A stretch of 41,891 bases of DNA from Mycobacterium intermedium (GCF_002086275.1 NZ_MVHT01000059.1:1-41891), one strand, 5' to 3'; shown: positions 1 to 7,931, counted from the first letter of the stretch. Notes: generated from the sequence alone by a model not told the origin. Translations and numbers: made by a program.

Positions 1-39
1 TCCGTGACAACCGCACCTGGCAACCCGACTCACCCCCAA

Positions 40-1014
40 TCACACAGTCGGCGGCTTGACATCTTCATTGAGAGTCCTCTCATTGACGGGGGGTGCGTCG
101 GGGCCACGCAGGCCGACCTCGGCGTGTCCGGTGCCTAAGACCGACCACTGCCGGTCGTCGATCTCGACGTGGATGTCGGCCTGTTCGGTGTTGGTGCACA
201 CCACGGTGCCGCCGTCGGGGTCGGTGTACTGCAGGCTCACGCAACGCTCGGGTGGCTGGTCGACCCGGATCAGCACCTGGCGGCGGCCGATGCGTCCCTC
301 CAGCTGCCAGTGCCGGACGCCGAGCGTCGTTCGCATCCGCAGTGACGGCAGCGGACTTGCGGGCCAGTCTTTTCCGTCGATGCGGAACCGAACGAACGCC
401 AGTGGCGCCAGCCGGTTGAGTCCTGGCTTGTGCGACACCGCGGTGACGGCCTCCACCACGTCGCCGTTGCCCAGGTCGGCGTGAATCCAGCCCCAGCGCT
501 TCGCGTTACCGTGCCCGTAGATGTGCGCAACGCCGCCGCGCCAGCCGTCCACGGAATGGGTGGTGTCGTCGACGGTCAGCGAGCCGGCGAAGTCGGCGGT
601 GGGGGCCAGCACCACCTGGGCGCCCGGCAGCAATTCTCGTTCCCAAGCCACGCGGGGAAACGTCCACAGCGGTGCCCCGGTGTCCTTCCAGGACAGGTTC
701 CACGCCAGCGACCGCGCCCGCCCGGTCATCTCCTCGGGCGCCACCCGGCCGCCCGCGTTGTCGAACCAGGCGGCACCGGTCGCGGGCTGGGTGGCTGCGG
801 GGCCGAATCGCTCGGTGCGCGGCGTGCCGTCGGCGGGGAAGTAGGTGGCCCAACCGTGCGCGTAGGGGGCGCCCGCGGTGGGGGCGACGGTCTCGTAGTG
901 CACCCACAGGCCGGCGCGGGTCACGGGATCCGACAGCGTGGCATACCAGACCTCCAGCCGTCCGGCTTTACCGCGCCAGCGCGGGGCGACGGCAGACCGC
1001 GCCTCTTCGTCCAT
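40..1014 (-). CDS. Conserved hypothetical protein, Rv0493c-like (possible CrtC/AttH lipocalin-like fold)
   Basis: A 324-residue soluble protein with no signal peptide or membrane segment. The ATG at 1012-1014 is preferred over the upstream in-frame start at 1113 because a strong GGAGGAGG ribosome-binding site lies just before it, and because the longer form would run across the divergent promoter. The sequence is rich in Trp, Gly and beta-type segments; a mid-protein stretch reading HGNAKRWGWIHADL resembles the W/H-rich core of hydroxyneurosporene-synthase (CrtC)/AttH-like double lipocalins, but that similarity is from memory and weak. It is divergent from the GntR gene and shares its operator region, so it may be a target of that regulator. 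Enzymatic function is unknown. Confidence 0.75.
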   Translation of the reverse strand: MDEEARSAVAPRWRGKAGRLEVWYATLSDPVTRAGLWVHYETVAPTAGAPYAHGWATYFPADGTPRTERFGPAATQPATGAAWFDNAGGRVAPEEMTGRARSLAWNLSWKDTGAPLWTFPRVAWERELLPGAQVVLAPTADFAGSLTVDDTTHSVDGWRGGVAHIYGHGNAKRWGWIHADLGNGDVVEAVTAVSHKPGLNRLAPLAFVRFRIDGKDWPASPLPSLRMRTTLGVRHWQLEGRIGRRQVLIRVDQPPERCVSLQYTDPDGGTVVCTNTEQADIHVEIDDRQWSVLGTGHAEVGLRGPDAPPVNERTLNEDVKPPTV

Positions 1015-1085
1015 TGCGACCTCCTCCGGGCCTGACTGCGTTGTCCCTGGCTGCGTGTCCAAGGTGAAGCCGGTGAAAACTAGTC

Positions 1086-1091
1086 TACAAT
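1086..1091 (+). promoter_or_regulatory. Putative -10 box (TACAAT) of the GntR gene
   Basis: TACAAT is a good match to the mycobacterial SigA -10 (TANNNT) and lies 13 bases before the ATG at 1105, so the transcript would be nearly leaderless. No convincing -35 is present (GGTGAA at about the right distance). On the other strand TATTGT (1087-1092) could serve the divergent Rv0493c-like gene. Confidence 0.45.
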
Positions 1092-1114
1092 ATTGGTTGA
1101 GCCAATGAACCAAT
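1092..1114. promoter_or_regulatory. Palindromic operator, probable GntR/FadR binding site
   Basis: Perfect 7-bp arms ATTGGTT (1092-1098) and AACCAAT (1108-1114) flank a 9-base spacer. The site overlaps the predicted transcription start and the ATG of the GntR gene and lies between two divergent genes. The M. tuberculosis orthologue Rv0494 has been reported as an auto-regulatory FadR-like regulator, so negative autoregulation from this site is the natural reading. Binding is inferred, not shown. Confidence 0.6.
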
Positions 1115-1875
1115 CATCCCGGCGGAACCTTCGGGCCGCCCCCATCCAGCCACCGGATCGCCAGCGCGTGGACGAACAGATCGCCACGTCGATAGCTGAC
1201 GCGATCCTCGATGGCGTGTTTCCACCCGGCTCGACGCTGCCGCCCGAGCGGGAACTAGCGGAACAGCTCGGCGTGAACCGCACTTCGCTACGCCAGGGGT
1301 TGGCCCGGCTGCAGCAAATGGGCATGATCGAGGTCCGACAGGGCAGCGGCAGCGTGGTCTGCGACCCCGAGGGGCTGACGCACCCGGCCGTGGTGGAAGC
1401 GTTGGTCCGCAAACTCGGTCCGGATTTCCTGGTCGAACTGCTGGAGATTCGCGCAGCGCTCGGACCGTTGCTCGGCCGCTTGGCGGCCGAACGCAGCGGA
1501 CCGGACGATGTCGAGGCGCTGCGGGCCGCGCTGTTGGTGGTACAGGAAGCCGATTCGGCCGCGGCGCGTCAGGCGGCAGATCTGGCCTTCTTCCGGGTGC
1601 TCATTCACAGCACCCGCAACCGGGCCCTGGGGTTGCTGTATCGCTGGGTCGAGCACGCCTTCGGCGGCCGCGAGCACGCGCTCACCGGTGCATACGACGA
1701 CGCCGAACCCGTCGTCGCCGACCTACGCGCGATCACCGAGGCCGTGTCGGCGCACGACGCGAGCGGGGCGGCGGCGGCCGTCGAGGGGTACCTCCAAGCC
1801 AGCGCGTTGCGCATGGTGGTGGCCTACACCAACCCCTCACGCCCAGCAGACGCAAACTTGCACGAAAACCGTTGA
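1105..1875 (+). CDS. GntR-family (FadR subfamily) transcriptional regulator, Rv0494-like
   Basis: 256 residues. An N-terminal winged helix-turn-helix at about residues 20-85 carries the GntR signature (LPPERELAEQLGVNRTSLRQGLARL) and the wing QGSGSVV. An all-helical FCD/FadR-type effector domain follows (LLEIRAALGPLLGRLAAE, then HSTRNRALGLLYRWVEHAF). The M. tuberculosis orthologue is described as a fatty-acid-responsive, starvation-induced autoregulator. ATG 1105 is chosen; a TTG at 1093 is also in frame and gives four more residues. The last codons (ADANLHENR) are encoded by the left arm and loop of the hairpin repeat at 1845-1898, so the C-terminal tail was probably contributed by that repeat. 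Convergent with the Rv0495c-like gene. Confidence 0.9.
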   Translation: MNQSSRRNLRAAPIQPPDRQRVDEQIATSIADAILDGVFPPGSTLPPERELAEQLGVNRTSLRQGLARLQQMGMIEVRQGSGSVVCDPEGLTHPAVVEALVRKLGPDFLVELLEIRAALGPLLGRLAAERSGPDDVEALRAALLVVQEADSAAARQAADLAFFRVLIHSTRNRALGLLYRWVEHAFGGREHALTGAYDDAEPVVADLRAITEAVSAHDASGAAAAVEGYLQASALRMVVAYTNPSRPADANLHENR

Positions 1876-1898
1876 TTCTGTACGAGTTTGCGTCTGCT
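1845..1898. terminator. Hairpin repeat with GCAGACGCAAA core at the convergent gene ends
   Basis: A 19-base left arm (1845-1863) pairs with a right arm (1880-1898) with one C/A mismatch and one wobble, around a 16-base loop that contains the TGA stop of the GntR gene. It sits between convergent genes, so it is probably a two-way transcription terminator, although no U-tract follows. It shares arms and part of its loop with the element at 34591-34650 and its core with the terminator at 10465-10503. I relate it to the M. tuberculosis TRIT terminator motif from memory. Confidence 0.65.
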
Positions 1899-1906
1899 CG
1901 GCGGCC

Positions 1907-2743
1907 TTACTCGGCCGCTCGTGTCGCGGGATGCACGGCGATGAGCCCCAATTGGCTGCGCCGCTTGCACATTGCCGCCAATTCCGCATAAGCCTTCTCG
2001 CCGAGCAGCTCGGTCAGCTCGTCGGCGAGGCTCTCCCACACCTGCTTCTTGCCCACGTGCGCGCCCGGGTCACCGGTGCAATACCAGTGCAGATCGGCGC
2101 CGCCGGAGCCCCAGCCGCGGCGGTCGTATTCGGTGAGGGTGGTTTTGAGGATCTCCGTGCCGTCGGGCCGGGTCACCCATTCCTGGCTGCGCCGGATGGG
2201 CAACTGCCAACAGACGTCGGGTTTCATGGTCAGCGGCGGCACGCCCAGCTTGAGAGCTTTGCTGTGCAGCGCGCAGCCGGTTCCCGCGGGGAACCCCGGC
2301 CGGTTCAGGAAGATGCAGGCGTTCTTGTGTTTGCGCGTGCGGTACGCCGACTCGCCGTCATGCTCGTCGAGCTCGAGGTAGCCCTTGCGGCCCAAGCCCT
2401 TGTCGCGGAACTGCCAGTCCTCGGCGGTCAACTTCTTGACCGCGTCGTCCAGGCGGGCCCGGTCGTCGTCGTCGGACAGGAACGCACCGTGCGAGCAACA
2501 GCCGTCGTGTGGACGTCCGGCCACGGTCCCGTGGCAGGCGGGTGTGCCGAACACGCACGTCCAGCGCGACAGCAACCAGGTGAGGTCGGCCGCGATCAGG
2601 TGCTCGGGGTTGTCCGGGTCGAAGAACTCCACCCACTCACGGGCGAAATCCAGTTCGACTTCTTGCCCCGGGTTTACCTGGGTCGGGCGCGAGTTTGCCA
2701 CGGATGCAACGTTAGTCCACGTTTTGCCGCCTTGCCTTGGCAA
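1907..2743 (-). CDS. Conserved cysteine-rich protein, Rv0495c-like
   Basis: Up to 278 residues, soluble, with no signal peptide. About nine cysteines are clustered in motifs such as CVFGTPACHG, DGCCSHGAF, NACIFLN, GCALHSKA, CWQLPI and WYCTGDPGAH, mixed with His and Asp, suggesting a metal or Fe-S/Zn site. This is inference; I know no proven activity for the family. The start is uncertain: TTG at 2743 gives the full length, while GTG at 2699-2701 would remove 14 residues; neither has a strong ribosome-binding site. It is divergent from ppx1 with a gap of about 64 bases and convergent with the GntR gene across the hairpin repeat. Orthologues occur at this locus in M. tuberculosis. Confidence 0.8.
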   Translation of the reverse strand: MPRQGGKTWTNVASVANSRPTQVNPGQEVELDFAREWVEFFDPDNPEHLIAADLTWLLSRWTCVFGTPACHGTVAGRPHDGCCSHGAFLSDDDDRARLDDAVKKLTAEDWQFRDKGLGRKGYLELDEHDGESAYRTRKHKNACIFLNRPGFPAGTGCALHSKALKLGVPPLTMKPDVCWQLPIRRSQEWVTRPDGTEILKTTLTEYDRRGWGSGGADLHWYCTGDPGAHVGKKQVWESLADELTELLGEKAYAELAAMCKRRSQLGLIAVHPATRAAE

Positions 2744-2807
2744 GCGTCGGCGCGCGCCGCAGGCGGGTCGCGACGAGTCGCCTTGTTCGCCCGGCTACCT
2801 TGTGTTT

Positions 2808-3827
2808 GTGCGATTGGGCGTGTTGGACGTGGGTAGCAACACGGTGCATCTGCTGGTAGTGGATGCTCACCGTGGCGGTCATCCCACCCCGATGAGCTCG
2901 ACCAAGGCCACCCTTCGACTGTCCGAGGCGACCGACAGCTCGGGCAAGATCACCAAACGCGGCGCGGACAAGTTGGTTTCCACCATCGACGAGTTCGCCA
3001 AGATCGCGGTGAGCTCCGGCTGCGCCGAACTGATGGCCTTCGCCACATCCGCGGTCCGTGACGCCGAGAATTCCGAGGAGGTGCTCGCGCGGGTCCGCAA
3101 AGAGACCGGCGTTGCGTTGGAAGTGCTGCGCGGGGTCGACGAGTCGCGGCTGACCTTCCTGGCGGTACGTCGTTGGTACGGGTGGAGCGCGGGACGCATC
3201 GTCAACCTGGACATCGGCGGCGGCTCGCTGGAGATCTCCAGCGGCGTGGACGAGGAGCCCGACGTCGCGTTGTCGCTGCCGCTCGGCGCCGGACGGCTGA
3301 CCCGCGAGTGGCTTCCCGACGACCCGCCGAGCCGGCGGCGGATCGGGATGCTGCGGGATTGGTTGGACGCCGAATTGGCGGAAGCCGCCGCGAACGTGCT
3401 CGAGGCGGGCGAAGCCGACCTTGCCGTCGCGACATCGAAGACTTTTCGGTCGTTGGCGCGCCTTACCGGTGCGGCCCCGTCGGCCGCCGGACCCCGCGTG
3501 AAGAGGACGCTCACAGCTAACGGCCTCAGACAACTCATATCTTTCATATCTAGGATGACCACCGCTGACCGTGCAGAACTAGAAGGGGTGAGTGCCGAGC
3601 GAGCGCCGCAGATCGTGGCGGGTGCTCTGGTGGCGGAGGCAAGCATGCGAGCGCTGGCAATCGAGACCGTCGACATCTGCCCGTGGGCACTGCGGGAGGG
3701 TCTGATCTTGCGCAAATTGGACAGCGAAGCCGATGGAACCGCCCTCGTGGAGACTTCTGTGCGGGATGCTGGAGGTCAGTTAGTTGATCGGAACGCAGCT
3801 AACCGATCGAGAGGCAACAAGTCATGA
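2808..3827 (+). CDS. ppx1: Exopolyphosphatase, Ppx/GppA family (Ppx1, Rv0496-like)
   Basis: 339 residues from the GTG at 2808; the frame is open further upstream but that part does not look like the family. The actin-like ATPase fold signature starts at the N-terminus (LGVLDVGSNTVHLLVVDAH), with the second phosphate loop at NLDIGGGSLEISSG. The family hydrolyses inorganic polyphosphate or pppGpp; M. tuberculosis Rv0496 is reported to act on short-chain polyphosphate. It lacks the C-terminal HD-type domain of long Ppx enzymes, as usual for the short mycobacterial type. The stop overlaps the next ATG (ATGA), so it is translationally coupled to the membrane-protein gene downstream. Confidence 0.9.
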   Translation: MRLGVLDVGSNTVHLLVVDAHRGGHPTPMSSTKATLRLSEATDSSGKITKRGADKLVSTIDEFAKIAVSSGCAELMAFATSAVRDAENSEEVLARVRKETGVALEVLRGVDESRLTFLAVRRWYGWSAGRIVNLDIGGGSLEISSGVDEEPDVALSLPLGAGRLTREWLPDDPPSRRRIGMLRDWLDAELAEAAANVLEAGEADLAVATSKTFRSLARLTGAAPSAAGPRVKRTLTANGLRQLISFISRMTTADRAELEGVSAERAPQIVAGALVAEASMRALAIETVDICPWALREGLILRKLDSEADGTALVETSVRDAGGQLVDRNAANRSRGNKS

Positions 3828-4876
3828 GCGGACCACACTCCGAAGCGGCGGACACCGGAGACACCCCGCAAATCTCGGTGGCGGAGTTGCTGGCCAGAAA
3901 CGGCGCGGTCGCCGCGCCGACACGGCGCCGGCGTCGGCGCCGGGGCGACAGCGATGCGGTCACGGTCGCCGAACTGACCGGCGAGATTCCGATCATTCGC
4001 GACGACCACGCCGACTACCGCGAGGAGCGGGAGCACCCCGAGGCGCAAAAAACGCCGCCCGCGCCTTCGGTGCCCACCGCGCCGCCTGCGCCGGTCCCGC
4101 AGCCCGCAGCCAAACCGGGCAATGGGCTGGTGGCCGAAGCCCCGGCCGACGCGGCCCGGCAAGTAACTCCAAAAGAAACGAAAGAGGCCGCCAAGCCGAA
4201 GGCCGTGTACTGGTCGGAACCCGAGCCGCGCTGGCCAAAATCCGATCCGGTGGCCCGTCGGTCCCAGGGGCCGGAACGCAGTGAATACCCGCGGCCGCTG
4301 CACCACACCGAGGCGCTTGAGACCGCGGGCGTGCAGTCCGGCGCCGAGCACATGAACCCCGATCCAGTGGGCCACTACACGGACACCTCGGTCGACGTGA
4401 TGGATTCCGAGGTCCCCGAACCCCCGCAGGTCGCGCTCGACGACGCCGACTACGCGGACTCAGACGCGACGGATGACGCGTCCGAACACACCCTGTTCGG
4501 GGGGCAATCCATCGCCGACGAGGTCGCCCGACGCCGCGGCCGGGAGCGGCAGCTGGAGCTCCTCGAAGACGCTGACGTCGAGGCGGCCGGCCCGCGCCCC
4601 TCGGGTGGGAAGCTCGCGACGTTGTGGCGCGTGGTTGTGACGGTTTTCCAGTCGTTGCTCGCCGTGCTATTCGGCGCCGGCCTGTTCATCGCCTTCGACC
4701 AACTGTGGCGATGGAGCAGCATCGTCGCGTTGGTGCTGTCGGTTCTGGTCATCCTTGGTCTGGTGGTCGGCGTGCATGTCGTCCGCAAGACCGAGGACAT
4801 CGCCAGTACGTTGATCGCGGTTGCCGTGGGGGCGCTGATCACCCTGGGGCCGTTGGCGTTGTTGCATTCGGGATAG
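3824..4876 (+). CDS. Membrane protein with long disordered N-terminal region, Rv0497-like
   Basis: 350 residues. Residues 1 to about 260 are hydrophilic, acidic and Pro/Ala-rich with an Arg cluster (RRRRRR) near residue 30, predicted disordered and cytoplasmic. Three hydrophobic segments fill the last 85 residues (VVVTVFQSLLAVLFGAGLF, SIVALVLSVLVILGLVVGV, IASTLIAVAVGALITLGPL). No catalytic motif is visible. The start overlaps the ppx1 stop by four bases, and the next gene follows after 16 bases, so it belongs to the ppx1-Rv0497-Rv0498-Rv0499 run. The N-terminal region may bind partners or be phosphorylated; that is speculation. Confidence 0.85.
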   Translation: MSGPHSEAADTGDTPQISVAELLARNGAVAAPTRRRRRRRGDSDAVTVAELTGEIPIIRDDHADYREEREHPEAQKTPPAPSVPTAPPAPVPQPAAKPGNGLVAEAPADAARQVTPKETKEAAKPKAVYWSEPEPRWPKSDPVARRSQGPERSEYPRPLHHTEALETAGVQSGAEHMNPDPVGHYTDTSVDVMDSEVPEPPQVALDDADYADSDATDDASEHTLFGGQSIADEVARRRGRERQLELLEDADVEAAGPRPSGGKLATLWRVVVTVFQSLLAVLFGAGLFIAFDQLWRWSSIVALVLSVLVILGLVVGVHVVRKTEDIASTLIAVAVGALITLGPLALLHSG

Positions 4877-4892
4877 GCATCGCCAACAGACA

Positions 4893-5735
4893 GTGCGCCC
4901 AGCCATCAAAGTCGGCCTCTCGACGGCCTCGGTTTACCCGCTGCGGGCCGAGGCCGCATTCGAGTATGCGTCCAGACTCGGCTACGACGGGGTCGAGTTG
5001 ATGGTCTGGGGTGAGTCGGTCAGCCAGGACATCGACGCCGTCCAGAAGCTGTCCGAGCGCTACCGGGTGCCGGTGCTCTCGGTGCACGCGCCCTGCCTGC
5101 TGATCTCGCAGCGGGTGTGGGGCGCCAACCCGATCCCCAAGTTGGACCGCACCGTGCGCGCCGCCGAGCAACTGGGCGCGCAGACCGTCGTGGTTCATCC
5201 GCCATTCCGGTGGCAACGGCGTTACGCCGAAGGGTTCAGCGAGCAAGTTGCGTCATTGGAGGAGTCGAGCAACGTAATGGTGGCGGTGGAAAACATGTTT
5301 CCGTTCCGGGCCGACCGGTTCTTTGGAGCAGGTCAGTCCCTGGAGCGGATGCGGCGGCGCGGCGGCGGGCCAGGCCCGGCGATTTCGGCGTTCGCGCCAT
5401 CGTTCGACCCGCTGGACGGCGGCCACGCGCACTACACGCTTGACCTCTCGCACACGGCCACTGCGGGCACCGACGCGATGGAGATGGCGCGGCGGATGGG
5501 CCCAGGGTTGGTGCACCTGCACCTGTGCGACGGCAACGGGTTGCCCGCCGACGAGCATTTGGTGCCGGGCCGCGGTAGCCAGCCCACCGCGGAGGTGTGT
5601 CAGATGCTGGCCGCCAGCAGCTTTGCCGGCCATGTCGTGCTGGAAGTGTCCACTTCCAGCGCCCGTTCCGCGAACGAGCGCGAGGCCATGCTGGCCGAAT
5701 CGTTGCAGTTCGCCCGTACCCACCTGCTGCGCTGA
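4893..5735 (+). CDS. Xylose-isomerase-like TIM-barrel protein (AP endonuclease 2 fold), Rv0498-like
   Basis: 280 residues from GTG 4893. The sequence follows the sugar isomerase/endonuclease IV-like TIM barrel: strands ending in LSVHAPCLL, VVVHPPFRW, VAVENMF, YTLDLSHTA, HLHLCDG and VVLEVSTSS place Glu, Asp, His and Glu at the usual divalent-metal positions. The family includes isomerases, epimerases and endonucleases; the substrate is unknown. It overlaps the thioesterase gene by one base (TGATG), which argues for co-translation. Length and sequence match the M. tuberculosis orthologue closely. Confidence 0.88.
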   Translation: MRPAIKVGLSTASVYPLRAEAAFEYASRLGYDGVELMVWGESVSQDIDAVQKLSERYRVPVLSVHAPCLLISQRVWGANPIPKLDRTVRAAEQLGAQTVVVHPPFRWQRRYAEGFSEQVASLEESSNVMVAVENMFPFRADRFFGAGQSLERMRRRGGGPGPAISAFAPSFDPLDGGHAHYTLDLSHTATAGTDAMEMARRMGPGLVHLHLCDGNGLPADEHLVPGRGSQPTAEVCQMLAASSFAGHVVLEVSTSSARSANEREAMLAESLQFARTHLLR

Positions 5736-6607
5736 TGGACGCGTTGTTTACCGAGGCGATGACGCTGCGCCAGGTCCACGAGATCAACGGCGGCCCGGGT
5801 GGCGCGGTCTTTGACGCCGAACTCAACAAGCACTGGACCATTGGGAACAAGGTGCACGGCGGGGCGATGGTGGCCTTGTGCGCCAACGCAGCGCGCACGG
5901 CGCACGGTGGCGGCGAACCGCAATCCGGCGGGCAATCGGTCCTGCAACCGGTCTTGCAACCGGTCGCCGTCTCGACGAACTTCCTGTGGGCACCGGATCC
6001 GGGCGAGATGCGGCTCGTCACGTCGATCCGCAAGCGTGGCCGTCGGATCAGCGTGGTGGACGTCGAGCTCAACCAGGGGGACCGCACCGCGGTGCATGCC
6101 GTCGTCACCCTGGGCGAACCGGAACACGAGGCCGCGCCACTGCTGTCGGCTAATCCCGTCGGCGATCTCATGGCCCCCGAACCGCCCGATGACGTCGCGC
6201 CGATCGGACCGGGACACCCGTCGGCGGAGGTGGTCCATCTGGGCGAGGGCTGCGACATCCGGCCGTTGTTGTCCACTCAGGGGCGGGTTACCGACGGAAA
6301 GCCGCCGGTATTTCAGATGTGGGCTCGCCCGCGCGGTGTCGCGACGGATGCCCTCTTCGCCCTGCTGTGCGGGGACCTGTCGGCGCCGGTGACCTTCGCA
6401 GTGGATCGCACCGGCTGGGCGCCGACGGTGCAGCTCACCGCGTTTCTGCGGGCCCTGCCCGCCGACGGTTGGCTGCGGGTGATCTGCACCTGCACCGAGA
6501 TCGGACAGGACTGGTTCGACGAAGACCATCTCGTCGTGGACCGCACCGGCCGCATCGTGGCGCAGTCGCGCCAGTTGGCACTCGTGCCGCCCCCGCTGGC
6601 CCAGTAG
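5735..6607 (+). CDS. Acyl-CoA thioesterase-like double-hotdog protein, Rv0499-like
   Basis: 290 residues starting at the ATG overlapping the previous stop; the frame is open upstream but that part lies inside the previous gene. The N-terminal half holds the hotdog helix region (IGNKVHGGAMVALCANAA) and the C-terminal half a second hotdog repeat (LICTCTEIGQDWFDEDHLVVDRTG region), the arrangement of TesB-like thioesterases. It likely hydrolyses an acyl-CoA, substrate unknown. A short in-frame duplication (LQPVLQPV; DNA near 5940-5965) lies in the loop after the first helix and may vary among strains. It is last in the four-gene ppx1 run; proC follows after 24 bases. Confidence 0.82.
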   Translation: MDALFTEAMTLRQVHEINGGPGGAVFDAELNKHWTIGNKVHGGAMVALCANAARTAHGGGEPQSGGQSVLQPVLQPVAVSTNFLWAPDPGEMRLVTSIRKRGRRISVVDVELNQGDRTAVHAVVTLGEPEHEAAPLLSANPVGDLMAPEPPDDVAPIGPGHPSAEVVHLGEGCDIRPLLSTQGRVTDGKPPVFQMWARPRGVATDALFALLCGDLSAPVTFAVDRTGWAPTVQLTAFLRALPADGWLRVICTCTEIGQDWFDEDHLVVDRTGRIVAQSRQLALVPPPLAQ

Positions 6608-6631
6608 CGCAGGTCAGCCCTGCCGTCTGCA

Positions 6632-7522
6632 ATGCTTTGCGGCATGGCCAGAATCGCGATCATCGGCGGCGGCAGCATCGGCGAGGCACTGCTGTCGGGT
6701 CTGTTGCGGGCGGGGCGCCAGGTGAAAGACCTGGTGGTGGCCGAACGCCTGCCAGGTCGAGCCAAGTACCTGTCCAACACCTACGGAGTGTTGGTGACGG
6801 CCTCGGTCAAAGACGCGGTGGAAAACGCCCACTTCATCGTCGTCGCGGTGAAGCCCGCCGACGTCGAAACCGTGATCGGCGACCTGGCGGCCGCGGCCGC
6901 CGCCGCCGAGCACGACAGTGCCGAGCAGGTGTTTGTCACCGTCGCGGCGGGCGTCACAATCTCCTACTTCGAATCCAAGCTGCCGGCCGGCACGCCGGTG
7001 ATCCGGGCGATGCCCAACGCCGCCGCGCTGGTGGGCGCGGGCGTCACGGCCTTGGCCAAGGGCCGGTTCGTCAGCGCCGATCAGCTCGAGGAGGTCTCGG
7101 CGCTGTTCGACGCGGTCGGGGGCGTGCTAAGTGTCCCCGAGCAGCAGATGGACGTGGTGACGGCCGTGTCCGGCTCGGGACCTGCGTATTTCTTGCTATT
7201 GGTGGAGGCGCTGGTCGACGCCGGGGTAGCTGCCGGCCTCAGCCGTCAGGTGGCTACCGACCTGGCCGCGCAGACCATGGCGGGCGCCGCTGCGATGTTG
7301 TTGGAGCGCATGGACGAGGACCGAAGCGCAGCCGACCGGGAGCCGGCGGGAACGCGGGTCGACACGTCACCAGCGCAGCTGCGGGCTTCGGTGACATCTC
7401 CGGGCGGCACCACGGCCGCCGCGTTGCGCGAGCTCGAGCGGGGCGGATTTCGGATCACCGTCGACGCGGCGGTGCAGGCCGCAAAAACCCGCTCTGAGCA
7501 GCTGCGAATTACATCGGAATAA
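6632..7522 (+). CDS. proC: Pyrroline-5-carboxylate reductase
   Basis: 296 residues (285 or so is usual). Catalyses the last step of proline biosynthesis, reduction of pyrroline-5-carboxylate with NAD(P)H. The Rossmann motif is at the N-terminus (IAIIGGGSIGEALLSGLL), followed by VVAVKPADV, RAMPNAAALVGAG and the catalytic helix VSGSGPAYFLLLVEALVDAGV; the C-terminal SPGGTTAAALRELE motif is intact. An insertion of about 25 residues (around DEDRSAADREPAG) sits between the dimerisation helix and the SPGGTT motif, as in other mycobacterial ProC proteins. Start: ATG 6632 as in the M. tuberculosis annotation; ATG 6644 removes four residues and is equally plausible. Confidence 0.95.
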   Translation: MLCGMARIAIIGGGSIGEALLSGLLRAGRQVKDLVVAERLPGRAKYLSNTYGVLVTASVKDAVENAHFIVVAVKPADVETVIGDLAAAAAAAEHDSAEQVFVTVAAGVTISYFESKLPAGTPVIRAMPNAAALVGAGVTALAKGRFVSADQLEEVSALFDAVGGVLSVPEQQMDVVTAVSGSGPAYFLLLVEALVDAGVAAGLSRQVATDLAAQTMAGAAAMLLERMDEDRSAADREPAGTRVDTSPAQLRASVTSPGGTTAAALRELERGGFRITVDAAVQAAKTRSEQLRITSE

Positions 7523-7579
7523 TTCGAGAAATTTGAACTGATTCACCCACACCAGTACCAGTAACCCCATCAGTCCCGC

Positions 7580-7585
7580 TATTCT
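7580..7585 (+). promoter_or_regulatory. Possible -10 box (TATTCT) upstream of the small HTH gene
   Basis: TATTCT fits TANNNT and lies 75 bases before the start of the HTH gene, ahead of the leader hairpin at 7607-7630. No clear -35 is seen. The flanking 60 bases are noticeably lower in GC than the coding DNA. Confidence 0.3.
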
Positions 7586-7606
7586 CCTTGTGTAAGCACG
7601 TGTGGG

Positions 7607-7630
7607 GCCAGCGGAGGGGAAGCCGCTGGC
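7607..7630. other. Leader stem-loop upstream of the small HTH gene
   Basis: Perfect 8-bp arms GCCAGCGG (7607-7614) and CCGCTGGC (7623-7630) around an 8-base purine-rich loop. No U-tract follows, so it is more likely a 5' leader structure or operator than a terminator of proC. Confidence 0.45.
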
Positions 7631-7660
7631 ATTGCGCGGGCCTGACACGATTGGGTTGCG

Positions 7661-7915
7661 ATGACGTCTACGAACGGGCCATCGGCACGCGATTCTGCTG
7701 GTAAAGGACGGGACACCGGGCCGGGTGAAGGTCAGCAGGCCGGATCCCAGTTTCTCACCGTGGCCGAGGTTGCTTCGCTGATGCGGGTTTCCAAGATGAC
7801 GGTGTACCGGCTGGTACACAACGGCGAGCTCCCCGCAGTTAGGGTCGGCCGTTCCTTCCGGGTGCATGCCAAGGCCGTCAACGACATGCTGCAGACCTCG
7901 TACTTCGCCGGTTAG
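7661..7915 (+). CDS. Small helix-turn-helix DNA-binding protein (excisionase/MerR-like HTH_17), Rv0500A-like
   Basis: 84 residues. A hydrophilic N-terminal tail of about 28 residues is followed by one excisionase-type winged HTH: LTVAEVASLMRVSKMTVYRLVHNGELPAVRVGRSFRVH. Such domains bind DNA, and here the protein is chromosomal and conserved rather than phage-borne, so a regulatory role is more likely than recombination directionality. It lies between proC and the bS22 gene with its own leader. M. tuberculosis Rv0500A is the apparent orthologue. Target genes unknown. Confidence 0.88.
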   Translation: MTSTNGPSARDSAGKGRDTGPGEGQQAGSQFLTVAEVASLMRVSKMTVYRLVHNGELPAVRVGRSFRVHAKAVNDMLQTSYFAG

Positions 7916-7931
7916 CCGACCTCTTCCGGCA

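Noticed and set aside
56..1035. Several + strand open frames opposite the Rv0493c-like gene
   Set aside because: High-GC antisense shadows; no ribosome-binding sites and Arg/Pro/Ser-rich products.
5236..6529. Long minus-strand frames of over 300 codons opposite the Rv0498- and Rv0499-like genes
   Set aside because: They run antisense to two clearly recognised, overlapping genes and show no family similarity.
7661..7915. Phage or integrative-element excisionase
   Set aside because: No integrase, attachment-site repeats or phage genes nearby; the gene is conserved at this locus in mycobacteria.
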